Assembly (NCBI RefSeq): GCF_001953055.1
Contig: NZ_CP019044.1
Location: forward strand, 2,108,001 to 2,172,000
Direction of reading: 5' to 3'
DNA from: Salaquimonas pukyongi
Lineage (GTDB): Bacteria; Pseudomonadota; Alphaproteobacteria; Rhizobiales; Rhizobiaceae
DNA length: 64,000 nt
A program made the position numbers and the translations under genes. The notes below the pieces were generated by a model. It was not told where the DNA came from. It ran no database searches and saw nothing but the letters and a program-made list of their open reading frames with translations. This document shows positions 1-8,984 of this stretch, piece after piece. The first letter of the stretch is position 1, and the number at the start of each line of letters is the position of its first letter.

Positions 1-1796
1 GCATCTGCACGAATGGCCCGAACGGTATCGCCGCCATTCATACCCGGCATGTGATAATCCAGGATAACGCAATCCACCGAAATACCGTTGACCTTTGCCA
101 CCTTCAGCAACTCGATCGCTTCTGCACCGCTTGCCGCGGCGGCATGATCGAACTGCCACGATGAGAGCTGCTCGGAAAGGATCGCCCGGTTGACTTCGTT
201 GTCGTCGACAATCAGCACGCGCGAACCGCTGACATCCCTCGGCACCGGTTTGCTCGCAGGCTTTTCTGCCTCCACCATGAAGGGGACCTCGATCCAGAAC
301 AGCGAGCCTTCACCCTCCGTGGACTGAACCCCCATTGTGCCACCCATCAGATCAACGAGCGAAGAAGCGATGGACAGTCCCAGTCCGGTCCCCTCGTGGT
401 TGCGGCTGGAAGAACCGTCCACCTGGGAGAATTTCTCGAATACCTTGTCCAATTGCGCTTCGGGAATTCCGATGCCGGTATCTTCGATCTCAATGCGTAC
501 CATTGCCTGGCGCGCGCCGCTCTTGCCCTTGTTGGCAAACCCGGTCACATGGGCATTGACGTAAACATGCCCTTTCTCGGTGAACTTGATCGCATTGCCG
601 ATAACGTTGGTTACCACCTGACGGACCCGCCCGACATCGCCGATCAGCCAGGCTGGCATGTCCGGCGAGATGCGAACGATCAGCTCAATATCCTTTTCAG
701 CCACCCGGGAGGAAACCAGCGCTGCCACATCCTCAATGGATTCGCCAAGCCTGAACGGCGCGGGATCCAGCTCAAGCTGGCCTGCATCGATTTTGGAGAA
801 GTCGAGAATGTCGTTGATAATGGTAAGCAGGGAAGCACCCGACTTAACGATGATGTCGGTAAATGTTTTCTGGCGGGCATTGAGTTCCGTCTTGGCCAGC
901 AATTCTGCCATTCCCATCACACCGTTCATCGGCGTGCGGATTTCATGGCTCATATTGGCAAGGAACTCCGATTTGGCATTGTCGGCTGATTCTGCCTTTC
1001 TCAAGGCTTCCTCCGCCCTGAAGTGCTCCCGCTCCAGCTTGTTGAGCAACCGTTGCAGAAAAACGTCGACCGGAATGAAAACCAGAAACAGCAATGCGCC
1101 TACCAGCCCGAGGCCGAACAGCAGATAGGTTTCCAGCAACCTGCCCTGTGATTGGGCACCCTTGTCCAGCAGCAGGCGGATGCGATCCTGAAAATGCGCA
1201 TTGGTTGGCCGCACGAAACTGTTGTAGTTTTCCGTGATTTGACGCGATGCCCAGTAGATGTCCTTTTTGGTTCGGGTCTTTTCGATGAGTGACGAATTAA
1301 GCAGGGCGACATGATGTTTGAAGGGGTCGTCCAACGTCGCAAAACGCGCACCCTGAACGACAAAGCTACTCAATTCGCCACCGGCAAGACGCCAGGAATC
1401 GAGAAACGAATCAAATGCCTTTTCCGCCTTGTCCTGGTAAAACAGCAGTCCCGTGCGCGGCGATACGATGTCGCTGTCGACCGGCTGGCTCTTAAGAAAC
1501 GCCTTGCGTTCCTTCAGCGTCATGCCCGCCATCATGGCCGAAACAAAGGCGCCCTCCTCCGCCTTCGCAAAGGTTTCCGCCACCCGTTGAGCCTTGTCGG
1601 CCAACGCCAGCAATTCCGCATCCAGCGCCGCAAACTTGTCTGACATCACGCGTATCGCATTGATGTCGCGGTTCTGCATGTTCTGCTGATTATAAAAACG
1701 ATAGGAAACGCCAAGAATGGCGACCAACGCAAACACATATGCGACACGCAAAATCCAGCCGTGCCAACCTCTGTACTTATTGAACTTGTTTCTCAT
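1..1796 (-). CDS. Hybrid sensor histidine kinase/response regulator (C-terminal end beyond window)
   Basis: Membrane-bound sensor kinase that autophosphorylates and passes phosphate to its own receiver. The reading frame is open for 598 codons and runs off the left edge. Seen in order: TM helix about residues 12-32, a periplasmic sensing region about 35-215 with no recognised motif, TM helix about 218-240, a short helical linker, a HisKA H-box (SHEIRTPMNGV) with His284, an N-box (NVIGNAIKFTEKGH), G-boxes DTGIGIP and GTGLGLSI, then a receiver beginning VLIVDDNEVNRA with the phospho-acceptor Asp580 in ILDYHMPG. The rest of the receiver, and any Hpt domain, lie outside. The ATG start places a hydrophobic segment right after the basic RNKFNKYRGWHGW stretch, as expected for a membrane anchor. 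No partner regulator is visible, so the signal and output are unknown. Domain call is firm; function is open. Confidence 0.9.
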   Translation of the reverse strand, partial: MRNKFNKYRGWHGWILRVAYVFALVAILGVSYRFYNQQNMQNRDINAIRVMSDKFAALDAELLALADKAQRVAETFAKAEEGAFVSAMMAGMTLKERKAFLKSQPVDSDIVSPRTGLLFYQDKAEKAFDSFLDSWRLAGGELSSFVVQGARFATLDDPFKHHVALLNSSLIEKTRTKKDIYWASRQITENYNSFVRPTNAHFQDRIRLLLDKGAQSQGRLLETYLLFGLGLVGALLFLVFIPVDVFLQRLLNKLEREHFRAEEALRKAESADNAKSEFLANMSHEIRTPMNGVMGMAELLAKTELNARQKTFTDIIVKSGASLLTIINDILDFSKIDAGQLELDPAPFRLGESIEDVAALVSSRVAEKDIELIVRISPDMPAWLIGDVGRVRQVVTNVIGNAIKFTEKGHVYVNAHVTGFANKGKSGARQAMVRIEIEDTGIGIPEAQLDKVFEKFSQVDGSSSRNHEGTGLGLSIASSLVDLMGGTMGVQSTEGEGSLFWIEVPFMVEAEKPASKPVPRDVSGSRVLIVDDNEVNRAILSEQLSSWQFDHAAAASGAEAIELLKVAKVNGISVDCVILDYHMPGMNGGDTVRAIRAD

Positions 1797-1923
1797 ACCG
1801 GCCCTTCCCCACCTGGGTAGCCGGATTGTTGTCAAATTATGGTTAACCTGCGGTAAAAATCCATACCGGTTACACATGTTTTTGCGGAACCTCAACGACC
1901 GCAATTGCCCAAAGCGAATTGGC

Positions 1924-3060
1924 CTAACGCACGATCGTGATGCGTTCTGAAGCTCTGGTGATCCCAGTATAGAGCCAGCGTTGGGCATGCTCGCGAAACG
2001 CCCCGCTTTCATCGAAAAGGATGATTTCGTCCCATTGCGAGCCCTGCGCCTTGTGTACCGTCAGCGCATAGCCGTAGTCAAAATCATCATAGCGGCGGCG
2101 CTCCTGCCAGGGAATATCGGCATCGGGCGTTTCAAACACGGATTTCAAGACTTTGACTTTCGCAGAATAGCGGTCAATGCCGTCATCTTCTGCCCGGATC
2201 AGCAGATTCATGAAGGACTTTACCGTCCTGGCCGCACTTGTGACAGTCCACAACGATCCATTGAGCAGGCCCTTCGCCGTATCATTACGCAGGCAGACAA
2301 GCTTGTCGCCAGCCTGCGGAAAGGGGCCGTCAAACCCTTTCAACTGCCGCAGCCTGTCATTGTAGCGCCGCCGGGTGCGGTTTGTCCCCACCAGCACCTG
2401 GTCGGCAGCCAGCACCTGGTCGGTGGTCACCTCCGATTTGGAAATCACCCTGGCCGTGGCGCCATAATCACCATACATGATCGCCCGTCCCTCCCGAACC
2501 TGCTGGGCCAGATCGATGATGGGATTTCCGCGTGCCTGCCGGTGGATTTCCTCAAGCAGGAAATCGGGTTCGTAATCGGTAAAAAAGCCACCACCTGAAA
2601 CCGGCGGCAACTGGCCCGGATCTCCCAGCACCAGGACCGGCGTGCCGAAGGAAAGCAAATCGCGGCCCAGCGCCTCATCGACCATCGAGCATTCATCAAT
2701 GATGATCAGCTTGGCTTCCGAAACAGGCGAGCGGCGGTTAAGCGAAAAGGTCGGGGCTATGCTCTTGGAACCGGTTTCCTCATCTTCCACCTCTTCCTCG
2801 CCGCGCGGGCGGTAAATGACGGAATGGATGGTCGAGGCCTTGCGGGCACCCTTGGAGCGCAGCACCTGTGCCGCCTTGCCCGTGAACGCCGCAAAAAGCA
2901 CGTCCCCGTCCACCCCTTCGGCAAAGTGGCGCGCCAGCGTGGTCTTGCCCGTTCCGGCATAGCCGAAAAGGCGGAAAACCTGACGGTCACCCGCCTTCAG
3001 CCATTGATGCACGGCGCCGAGGGCACGGTCTTGTTCTGCTGAAAATTCCATCCCGGTCAT
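1924..3060 (-). CDS. RecD/Dda-like ATP-dependent DNA helicase (SF1, AAA_30 type)
   Basis: A 378-residue superfamily 1 helicase of the short RecD2/Dda-like kind. Walker A is GYAGTGKTT near residue 37, Walker B is LIIIDECSMVD near 118, a GDPGQLPPV motif III follows, and the C-terminal UvrD_C_2 part has YALTVHKAQGSQWDEIILFDE and LYTGITRASERI. These motifs cover the ATPase and coupling elements, so the protein looks intact. It lacks the long N-terminal domains of RecD2 and of RecBCD RecD. It likely acts in the cytoplasm as a 5'-3' helicase in repair or replication restart; this is family knowledge, not shown here. A second ATG three codons in (MEFSAEQ) could be the true start. It stands alone between the sensor kinase and a lipoprotein gene. 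Confidence 0.88.
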   Translation of the reverse strand: MTGMEFSAEQDRALGAVHQWLKAGDRQVFRLFGYAGTGKTTLARHFAEGVDGDVLFAAFTGKAAQVLRSKGARKASTIHSVIYRPRGEEEVEDEETGSKSIAPTFSLNRRSPVSEAKLIIIDECSMVDEALGRDLLSFGTPVLVLGDPGQLPPVSGGGFFTDYEPDFLLEEIHRQARGNPIIDLAQQVREGRAIMYGDYGATARVISKSEVTTDQVLAADQVLVGTNRTRRRYNDRLRQLKGFDGPFPQAGDKLVCLRNDTAKGLLNGSLWTVTSAARTVKSFMNLLIRAEDDGIDRYSAKVKVLKSVFETPDADIPWQERRRYDDFDYGYALTVHKAQGSQWDEIILFDESGAFREHAQRWLYTGITRASERITIVR

Positions 3061-3123
3061 GTGGCATGATTCGGAGGTTGAATCACCACACGGACGGTAT
3101 TCACGCCCCTTCAGTACGCATCG

Positions 3124-3894
3124 TCAGTTGCGCAGCAGGTAAACGCCGGAAGGAATGCCGCTCACGCCAAGTGGACGGCCCGCCGGAACCTGCCCGGAAG
3201 ACTGCGGCATCCTGGCCGCTCCGCTATCGCTGCCTGAAACCGCACCCCGGGCTGGCTGCTGACGGCGCTTCGCCTTGCCGATGGAGCCGGTAATATCCTG
3301 TGGCGCCATGATGATAATCGGCCCGCCTTCTTCTGTTTGGGGCGTACGGGCAGAAGGGGAAACCGTGCCGGGATGATGTGATGTGGGTAATGGCGCGGCC
3401 GCAGTGCTCGCACGTTTGGCGGACTGTCTGCGTGCCGCCTGTTTTTTCGCGGCGGCGCGTTTGCGGGCAGCTTCGGCGGCCTGCTTCCGGCGCCGTTCGG
3501 CAGCAATCTCCTTCAGGGTCCTGATGGGAAGGCCTTTCAACAGCCGCTTGATTGCATCGATTGGATAGACCGCCGCGTCAGACGCTGCCTTGCGAAACAG
3601 TTTGCCGGCAATGGTGATCCGGGTGCCGATGACCGACCGCCGGTCAACGTCAGCAATGGTGAAGTAAGCATAGCCGGCCGCCTTCGCTTCCAGCAACAGT
3701 CTGGCATAGGCCGCCTTGCGCGCTACAGCCACGTCTTTTTTGGCGAAAACGGAAGCGGTGGAACGATAGGCCCCGCCATTTTCTATCACCACATTCCCCG
3801 GCACATAGACGCCCGAATAGAAGGAATTGGGTTGGGTTTTCGGTGTCGCGCAGGACACGAGCAAGATTGTGAGCAGAACTACCAGTATTCGCAT
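3124..3894 (-). CDS. Predicted lipoprotein of unknown function, Ala/Arg/Lys-rich
   Basis: A 256-residue exported protein. The chosen ATG gives MRILVVLLTILLVSCATPK, a textbook lipoprotein signal with lipobox LVSC (Cys15); AGGGG lies eight bases upstream. A longer frame from 3975 would bury the signal 27 residues in, so it is rejected. Residues about 20-130 are a folded region (SFYSGVYVPGNVVIENGGAYRSTASVF..., with Ala-rich helices), reminiscent of small envelope proteins with a conserved CC0125/CC1285-like core, but I cannot assign it firmly. Residues about 150-190 are highly basic and Ala-rich (RRRKQAAEAARKRAAAKKQAARR), and the C-terminus is Pro/Ser-rich and probably disordered. It diverges from the GH25 gene, with about 280 bases between the two starts. 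Confidence 0.75.
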   Translation of the reverse strand: MRILVVLLTILLVSCATPKTQPNSFYSGVYVPGNVVIENGGAYRSTASVFAKKDVAVARKAAYARLLLEAKAAGYAYFTIADVDRRSVIGTRITIAGKLFRKAASDAAVYPIDAIKRLLKGLPIRTLKEIAAERRRKQAAEAARKRAAAKKQAARRQSAKRASTAAAPLPTSHHPGTVSPSARTPQTEEGGPIIIMAPQDITGSIGKAKRRQQPARGAVSGSDSGAARMPQSSGQVPAGRPLGVSGIPSGVYLLRN

Positions 3895-4172
3895 GATGGC
3901 CCCTAGTGCTATCGCGGGGGAACCTTCGCCGAGCGGCGTAAACATAGCGTTAACCACGTTTGTTAACCGTAACATCCAGTATGAATTCTGACACTTGCAC
4001 GAGAAAACACGGCTCCTCCTGCCCCAACAAACCGTGCAGCTCGAATCCAGGGCTGCCTTGCCCGCCTCATTTCATTTACTTCGGATTCAGTCTTTTTCGG
4101 TAAGGTTTGCTTAATGCTCGCCGGACGCCGCCTCCGGCCATCGCCGGTGTAACAGTTTCGAGTAGGCAAAAC
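3895..4172. other. Divergent intergenic region
   Basis: Separates the divergently transcribed lipoprotein and GH25 genes, so it should hold two promoters. The stretch contains TTAACC/GGTTAA-rich DNA around 3945-3970 and near 4110, but I cannot assign -35/-10 boxes with confidence. No further gene is seen. Confidence 0.4.
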
Positions 4173-5167
4173 ATGCGTTCTTGCGTTCTTCCGGCCATTG
4201 CCGTGGCCGCCGTTTTCCTTTCATCTTGCAATTCGTCAGGCGTTACCGACGCCCTTGATGTCACTGGTACTTCCAGCCAGACCACGGGCTCGGTCGCCGG
4301 AAGCGCTCCGGTGCCCAGCCAGTCCGTTTCCCTGGCCTCGGAGTTGGCACTGGCCGACACCCCTGACGTCCCCTCCAGCAAAGCCATCGAAAAACAGGTC
4401 AGCGAACCCGTACGCACCGCAATGGTGCGCCCGGCGCCGTCCCCGCAAGGCAGGAATACCCATGGCCGTGTCAAGGTTTACCCCCCTCGCTTCAAGGACG
4501 CCAAGCCCATCAATTTCGGGCGGGTAAAGCCCCGTCATTATGCAGTTCACGGTGTCGACGTTTCGCGCTGGCAGGGTGACCTAGACTGGGTCAAACTGCG
4601 CCGCCAGGGCGCCAATTTCGCATATATCAAGGCTACCGAAGGCGATGATCACACCGATGCCATGTTCCGCCGCAACTGGTCTGCTGCCGCCAAGGCCGGA
4701 ATCCCGCGCGGCGCCTACCACTTTTTCTACTGGTGTTCGAAAGCAGAACTGCAGGCCGACTGGTTCATCCGCCACGTGCCGAAGGAAAAAGGCGCCCTTC
4801 CCCGGTGATCGACGTTGAATGGAATTCCCATTCGCGCACCTGCAAGCACCGCCCGCCCCGCGCGATGGTGTTGAAGAAGATGAAGGTCTTCATGAAGAAG
4901 CTTGAGCGTCATTACGGCCAGAAACCGGTGATTTACACCGCGCCGGACTTCTATGAGGACAACCTGAAGGGGGAATTCAGGGAGTATTCCTTCTGGTTGC
5001 GCTCGGTGGCCGCCCACCCCAAGAAACGCTATCCTGGCCGTGACTTCGCCTTCTGGCAATATTCAGGCACTGGCCTTTCGGCAGGACACAGCACCCAGAT
5101 CGATCTCAACGTCTTCAACGGCAATGAGAAAAGCTGGCGGCGCTGGCTTGCGCAGCGCACCCATTAA
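4173..5167 (+). pseudogene. GH25 family lysozyme (muramidase) lipoprotein, interrupted by a -1 frameshift
   Basis: A glycoside hydrolase 25 protein, which would cleave the MurNAc-GlcNAc bond of peptidoglycan. It begins MRSCVLPAIAVAAVFLSSC, a lipoprotein signal with lipobox LSSC, followed by a Ser/Pro-rich spacer. The catalytic domain starts HGVDVSRWQGDLDW, continues FAYIKATEGDDHTD and GAYHFFYW, then the frame stops at 4808. The next part is in another frame: VIDVEWNS (the Asp-x-Glu catalytic pair), KPVIYTAPDFY, FWQYSGTG, QIDLNVFNG. The break falls in a CCCC run at 4800-4803; one additional C restores ALPPVIDVEW and a single 331-residue protein. Both halves keep every family motif and there is no other damage, so this is either a very recent mutation or a base-calling error in a homopolymer. 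If real, the enzyme loses its catalytic acid and is dead. Confidence 0.85.
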
Positions 5168-5308
5168 ACCCGCCAAGAGCATTGACGCGTCCGGCAACAT
5201 CTGCCGGCAATCGCATCATGCTTAACAGAGTTTTAATTACCTTGGGGTAGCTTCACGGTGAGGCGGCGTTTCGGGCGTCCCGATTTCGAAATCAGCGGTG
5301 GCAAACCC

Positions 5309-6076
5309 ATGAACTCCAGGCTGACCAGGCGAACCTTTCTGGCAGGCACGATATCCGGTGCAAGCTCTGTTCTGGCCGGCTGCAGCCTTTCCAACTTTAC
5401 CGAGCAGACCTTCTCGCAAGCTCCGGCACGCGCACCGGTGGGCACGCCTTACGGCCCGGCCGGTGTCGACATGACGACGACCGGCTCCATCGGCACCAAC
5501 CGGCTGGCGCCATCGATCGGCCTTGATCCCAATCTCTCCAGTGCCGCCGAGATGTATGGCCCGCTGGCAGACGGGCCCTATTCGCTTCCCGCCATTCCCT
5601 ACAAGGAGATGGATCAGCGTTTCCGCCGCCAGCGCGTGCCCAACCAGGCTCGTGTCGCACCAGGGACCATTCTGGTCGATACCCGCAATCACCACGCCTA
5701 TTTCGGCTTGAGCCGGGACGAGGCCGTGCGTTACGGGGTGGGGGTTGGCAAGGCCGGTTTCGAGTGGTCAGGCGATGCGGTCATCGCATTGAAGAAACAC
5801 TGGCCGGTCTGGACCCCGCCGCAGGAAATGATCGAGCGCAGGCCCGAACTGGTGAAATATTCAGGCGGCATGCCCGGCGGGCCGGACAATCCGCTCGGCG
5901 CACGCTCGCTTTATCTTTACGCCAATGGCCGCGACACGCTTTACCGTCTGCACGGCACACCGGAATGGGATTCCATCGGCAAGTCGATGTCGTCTGGCTG
6001 CATCCGGTTTTTGAACCACGACATCATCGACCTTTACAATCGCGCGCCGAAAGGCACCAGGGTCCGCGTGGTTTAA
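5309..6076 (+). CDS. L,D-transpeptidase (YkuD), Tat-type lipoprotein
   Basis: Predicted periplasmic L,D-transpeptidase of 255 residues that would make 3-3 peptidoglycan cross-links or attach proteins to the wall. The chosen ATG gives MNSRLTRRTFLAGTISGASS, a twin-arginine motif (TRRTFLAG), then a lipobox LAGC, so it should be exported folded and lipidated. An upstream ATG at 5258 is possible but would put 17 residues before the signal. The YkuD domain covers about residues 110-255: ILVDTRNHHAYF, then RLHGTPEWDSIGKSMSSGCI with the catalytic HG...S-x-GC-I-R pattern and Cys231. It follows the GH25 gene on the same strand by about 140 bases, giving two peptidoglycan enzymes in tandem. Confidence 0.88.
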   Translation: MNSRLTRRTFLAGTISGASSVLAGCSLSNFTEQTFSQAPARAPVGTPYGPAGVDMTTTGSIGTNRLAPSIGLDPNLSSAAEMYGPLADGPYSLPAIPYKEMDQRFRRQRVPNQARVAPGTILVDTRNHHAYFGLSRDEAVRYGVGVGKAGFEWSGDAVIALKKHWPVWTPPQEMIERRPELVKYSGGMPGGPDNPLGARSLYLYANGRDTLYRLHGTPEWDSIGKSMSSGCIRFLNHDIIDLYNRAPKGTRVRVV

Positions 6077-6107
6077 CCACCCTTTCGTCATTGGCCATTC
6101 ACCGTAC

Positions 6108-6142
6108 TTCGTCATCCTCGGGCTTGACCAGACGATGACGAA
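6108..6142. repeat. Intergenic inverted repeat between convergent genes
   Basis: Perfect 9-bp arms TTCGTCATC (6108-6116) and GATGACGAA (6134-6142) with a 17-base loop, lying between the stops of the L,D-transpeptidase gene and hss. No T-run follows on either strand, so it is not a classic intrinsic terminator; it resembles short dispersed palindromes common in rhizobial genomes and may still act as a bidirectional transcription stop. Confidence 0.55.
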
Positions 6143-6159
6143 ACGCAGGAATGACGCCC

Positions 6160-7581
6160 TCACACCGCCAGAATGTTTTTGAATTGCCAGGGGTCGTCGT
6201 GATCGAGGTCGGCGGTCTTGCGGTCCCACCTTGCCTTGAGGGGCGTCCAGTCCGTGTAATGGCCTTCCACCGGCCCAAGATACGGCTTTTGCACCTCAAG
6301 ACAGCGTGCGTGGTCCATCTCGTCGGTCTCGACGATGCCGGCCTCGGGGTTTTCCAGCGCCCAGACCATGCCCGCCAGCACTGCGGATGTTACCTGCAGC
6401 CCGGTCGCGTTCTGATAGGGCGCAAGCTTCCGGGTTTCCTCCATGGAAAGCCGTGAACCATACCAGTATGCGTTCTTTTCGTGGCCGAACAGCAAGACGC
6501 CCAGCTCGTCGATGCCTTCCACGATCTCGTTTTCATCGAGAATGCGGTGCTCCTTCTGGGGCTGCGGCGCGCCGAAACACTCATGCAGCGAGAGCACAGC
6601 CATGTCGGCCGGGTGATAGGCATAATGGCAGGTCGGCCGGTATTCAGGCTCTGCGCCCTCACCCACCGTGTAGTAATCGGCAATCGAGATCGCCTCGTTA
6701 TGGGTGACGAGAAAACCGTATTGCGGTCCCGGTGTGGGGCACCAGCTATGCACCTTGGTGATGGCACCGGGGCGGTCAAGATAGATTGCCGCCTTGCAGC
6801 CTTCCCCATGGGTGCTGGCACCTTTCGGCAGTGCCTTCTCGTGACTTCCCCAGCCAAGTTCCGCTGGCTGGAAGCCCTCGGAGATGAACCCTTCCACTGA
6901 CCAGGTATTGACGAAAACACCACGCGGCCGCGGATAGTTCGGTGCCTGGGTATCACGCTCGGCAATGTGCACACCCTTGACGCCGAGCCCCTGCATCAGC
7001 TTTGCCCAGTCCTTGCGCGTCTTCGGCGTTTCATGGGCAAAGCCCGTATCGCGGGCAATGTTCAAGAGCGCTTCCTTGACGAACCACGACACCATGCCCG
7101 GATTGGCGCCGCAGCAGGACACCGCCGTCGTGCCACCCGGATTGTTCCGCTTTTCGGCCCGCACGGTCTCGCGCAGGGCATAATTCGAGCGCTCGGCCAG
7201 CGTCGCGGTTTCGTCGAAGTAAAAGCCGAGCCAGGGTTCAACCACCGTGTCGATGTAGAGCGTGCCCAGCGCCCGGCAATGCTTCATCATGTCGAGCGAA
7301 GAGGTATCGACCGACAGGTTGACGCAGAAGCCCTGGGGCTTGTCCTTGAAGAGACTGTCCAGCACCTCGCGATAGTTCTTCGGGGTCAGTGCTACCTGGT
7401 GGAACCTGACGCCTTTTTCCTCCAGAAAACCCGCATGCTCGGCAGACGGTTCCACAACGTGAATATCGTTCCTGTCATAGTCGAAATGGCGCTCGATCAG
7501 CGGCAGTGTCCCGCGGCCGATGGAGCCAAAACCGATGATCACGACAGGGCCTTCGATACGGCCGTAAACGGGATGGGTCAT
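6160..7581 (-). CDS. hss: Homospermidine synthase (EC 2.5.1.44)
   Basis: A 473-residue cytoplasmic enzyme that condenses two putrescines (or putrescine plus spermidine) to homospermidine with NAD+ as redox cofactor. The start gives MTHPVYGRIEGPVVIIGFGS, so the Rossmann NAD motif VVIIGFGSIGRG begins near residue 13; AGGAG sits eight bases before this ATG. Further family segments are visible: CVNLSVDTSSLDMMKHCRALG, NNPGGTTAVSCCGANPGMVSWF and WYGSRLSMEE. Length matches the bacterial family (about 475). It lies 64 bases downstream of the ornithine decarboxylase gene on the same strand, so putrescine made by that enzyme feeds directly into this one. Identification is firm. Confidence 0.95.
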   Translation of the reverse strand: MTHPVYGRIEGPVVIIGFGSIGRGTLPLIERHFDYDRNDIHVVEPSAEHAGFLEEKGVRFHQVALTPKNYREVLDSLFKDKPQGFCVNLSVDTSSLDMMKHCRALGTLYIDTVVEPWLGFYFDETATLAERSNYALRETVRAEKRNNPGGTTAVSCCGANPGMVSWFVKEALLNIARDTGFAHETPKTRKDWAKLMQGLGVKGVHIAERDTQAPNYPRPRGVFVNTWSVEGFISEGFQPAELGWGSHEKALPKGASTHGEGCKAAIYLDRPGAITKVHSWCPTPGPQYGFLVTHNEAISIADYYTVGEGAEPEYRPTCHYAYHPADMAVLSLHECFGAPQPQKEHRILDENEIVEGIDELGVLLFGHEKNAYWYGSRLSMEETRKLAPYQNATGLQVTSAVLAGMVWALENPEAGIVETDEMDHARCLEVQKPYLGPVEGHYTDWTPLKARWDRKTADLDHDDPWQFKNILAV

Positions 7582-7645
7582 GGCGGCACTCCTGTGTGCC
7601 CGGCCGGGTTCGACCGGGTTTCTTCCATGCAAAACGAAAATTGAA

Positions 7646-8830
7646 TCAAAGAACCACGACGGCAAGCGGCGGAAAGCCGTTAAAGCCGACCGACGAGTAA
7701 CTCGAGGTATAGGCGCCGCAATTGCGGATGATCACCTGATCCCCCGCTTTCAGCCCAAGCGGCAGATGCACCGGGCGCTTTTCATACAGCACATCGGCGG
7801 AGTCGCAGGATGGCCCGGCCAGCACACAAGGGCCGGTCACCTCATGGTCGCGATCCGTGATGAACTGATAGCGGATCGCCTCATCGATGGTTTCGGCAAG
7901 ACCGGAGAACTTTCCGATATCAAGATAAACCCATCGATGGGCATCGCTGTCGGACTTGCGCGATACCAGCATCACTTCGGCTGCAATCATGCCGGCTTCG
8001 GCAACAAGCCCCCGGCCCGGTTCTGCCATGATACGCGGCACCTTGCCAAAGCGCTGGCGCACCAGTTCCATGATCTGGGCGGCATAGGCGGTGGCGGGCG
8101 TCACCTCCTCACCATAAAATGCGGGAAAACCGCCACCGATGTTGAGAAGGGTAAGCTCGAACCCGGCATCTGCTGCCTGGTGCCAGATCGCTGCCACCTG
8201 ATCGAGCGTTGCCGTCCACATTTGCGGCCTGCGGGTCTGCGAACCCACATGGAAGGAAAAACCTACGGGATTAAGGCCATGCCGCCGTGCCAGTTCCAGC
8301 AGGTAAATCGCCTTGTCGCGCGCGCAGCCGAACTTGCGCGACAGCGGCCAGTCGGCTTCGGTAACATCGACGATCAGGCGGATGTAGACTTCCGCGCCCG
8401 GTGCGTTATCGGCGATCTTTTCGATCTCTTCTTCCGCATCGGCGGCAAACAGGCGGATGCCGTTGTCAAATGCCCAGGCGATATCGGATGCGCGCTTGAT
8501 CGTGTTGCCGAAGGAAATGTGCTGCGGCCTTGCTCCGCGCGCCAGGCAAAGCTCGATCTCCCCTTTCGAGGCGGCATCAAAGTGCGATCCTTCGGCGATC
8601 AGCGTGTCGATAATCGCGGTTTCCGGATTGGCTTTTACCGCATAGTGGATTGATGCACGGCCAAGGCCCGCTTTCAGTGCCCGGTAATTCTCTGCGACCA
8701 CAGCAGGATCAAGCACCAGCGTTGGCCGGTCGAACACGTTCGAACGGATATGGGCTTCAATACGGGAAATCGGGCGGGGGGAATAGCCGACGGCAGCGCC
8801 GCCGGCAAGGCCGGTTACGTATGCGTTCAT
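7646..8830 (-). CDS. Ornithine decarboxylase, fold-III PLP type (EC 4.1.1.17)
   Basis: A 394-residue PLP enzyme of the alanine-racemase-fold decarboxylase group, making putrescine from ornithine (some relatives also accept lysine). HYAVKANP carries the PLP Lys66; SFHVGSQT, LNIGGGFP, EPGRGLVAEAG and the GPSCDSADV loop with the catalytic Cys from the partner subunit are all present. The ATG at 8830 is preferred because GGAG lies six bases before it; the ATG two codons upstream would overlap that site. The gene heads a two-gene unit with hss. A long structured leader precedes it, suggesting polyamine-dependent control. Ornithine rather than diaminopimelate or arginine is favoured by size and neighbour; lysine activity cannot be excluded. 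Confidence 0.9.
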   Translation of the reverse strand: MNAYVTGLAGGAAVGYSPRPISRIEAHIRSNVFDRPTLVLDPAVVAENYRALKAGLGRASIHYAVKANPETAIIDTLIAEGSHFDAASKGEIELCLARGARPQHISFGNTIKRASDIAWAFDNGIRLFAADAEEEIEKIADNAPGAEVYIRLIVDVTEADWPLSRKFGCARDKAIYLLELARRHGLNPVGFSFHVGSQTRRPQMWTATLDQVAAIWHQAADAGFELTLLNIGGGFPAFYGEEVTPATAYAAQIMELVRQRFGKVPRIMAEPGRGLVAEAGMIAAEVMLVSRKSDSDAHRWVYLDIGKFSGLAETIDEAIRYQFITDRDHEVTGPCVLAGPSCDSADVLYEKRPVHLPLGLKAGDQVIIRNCGAYTSSYSSVGFNGFPPLAVVVL

Positions 8831-8978
8831 GGTCATCTCCAATAGACCCGGCCATTGGACCCCGCATGGGGAATCCGCGTATGACCGCTCACTTCCAAGG
8901 GAGACGTTACCGTCGCTACGTAAACCGAGTGCGGACTACTGAACCGCTGGCCAGAGGCGCGTGCGTTGGCGTCTGTGG
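8831..8978 (-). promoter_or_regulatory. Structured 5' leader of ornithine decarboxylase (candidate speF-type RNA element)
   Basis: About 148 bases between the predicted transcription start and the ODC start codon. On the minus strand the leader holds a small stem GACG-GTAA-CGTC and, just before the gene, a strong hairpin GGATTCCCC-ATGC-GGGGTCC with a two-base bulge. An overlapping reading frame ending SNGRVYWR stops at a TGA two bases before the ODC ATG. A conserved RNA called speF is known upstream of alphaproteobacterial ODC genes; position and size fit, but I match it by context and not by a covariance model. Confidence 0.5.
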
Positions 8979-8984
8979 GCGCGC

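Noticed and set aside
7600-7625. GGTTCGACC, a possible tRNA T-loop
   Set aside because: No acceptor stem, anticodon arm or CCA can be drawn around it; it lies just upstream of hss.
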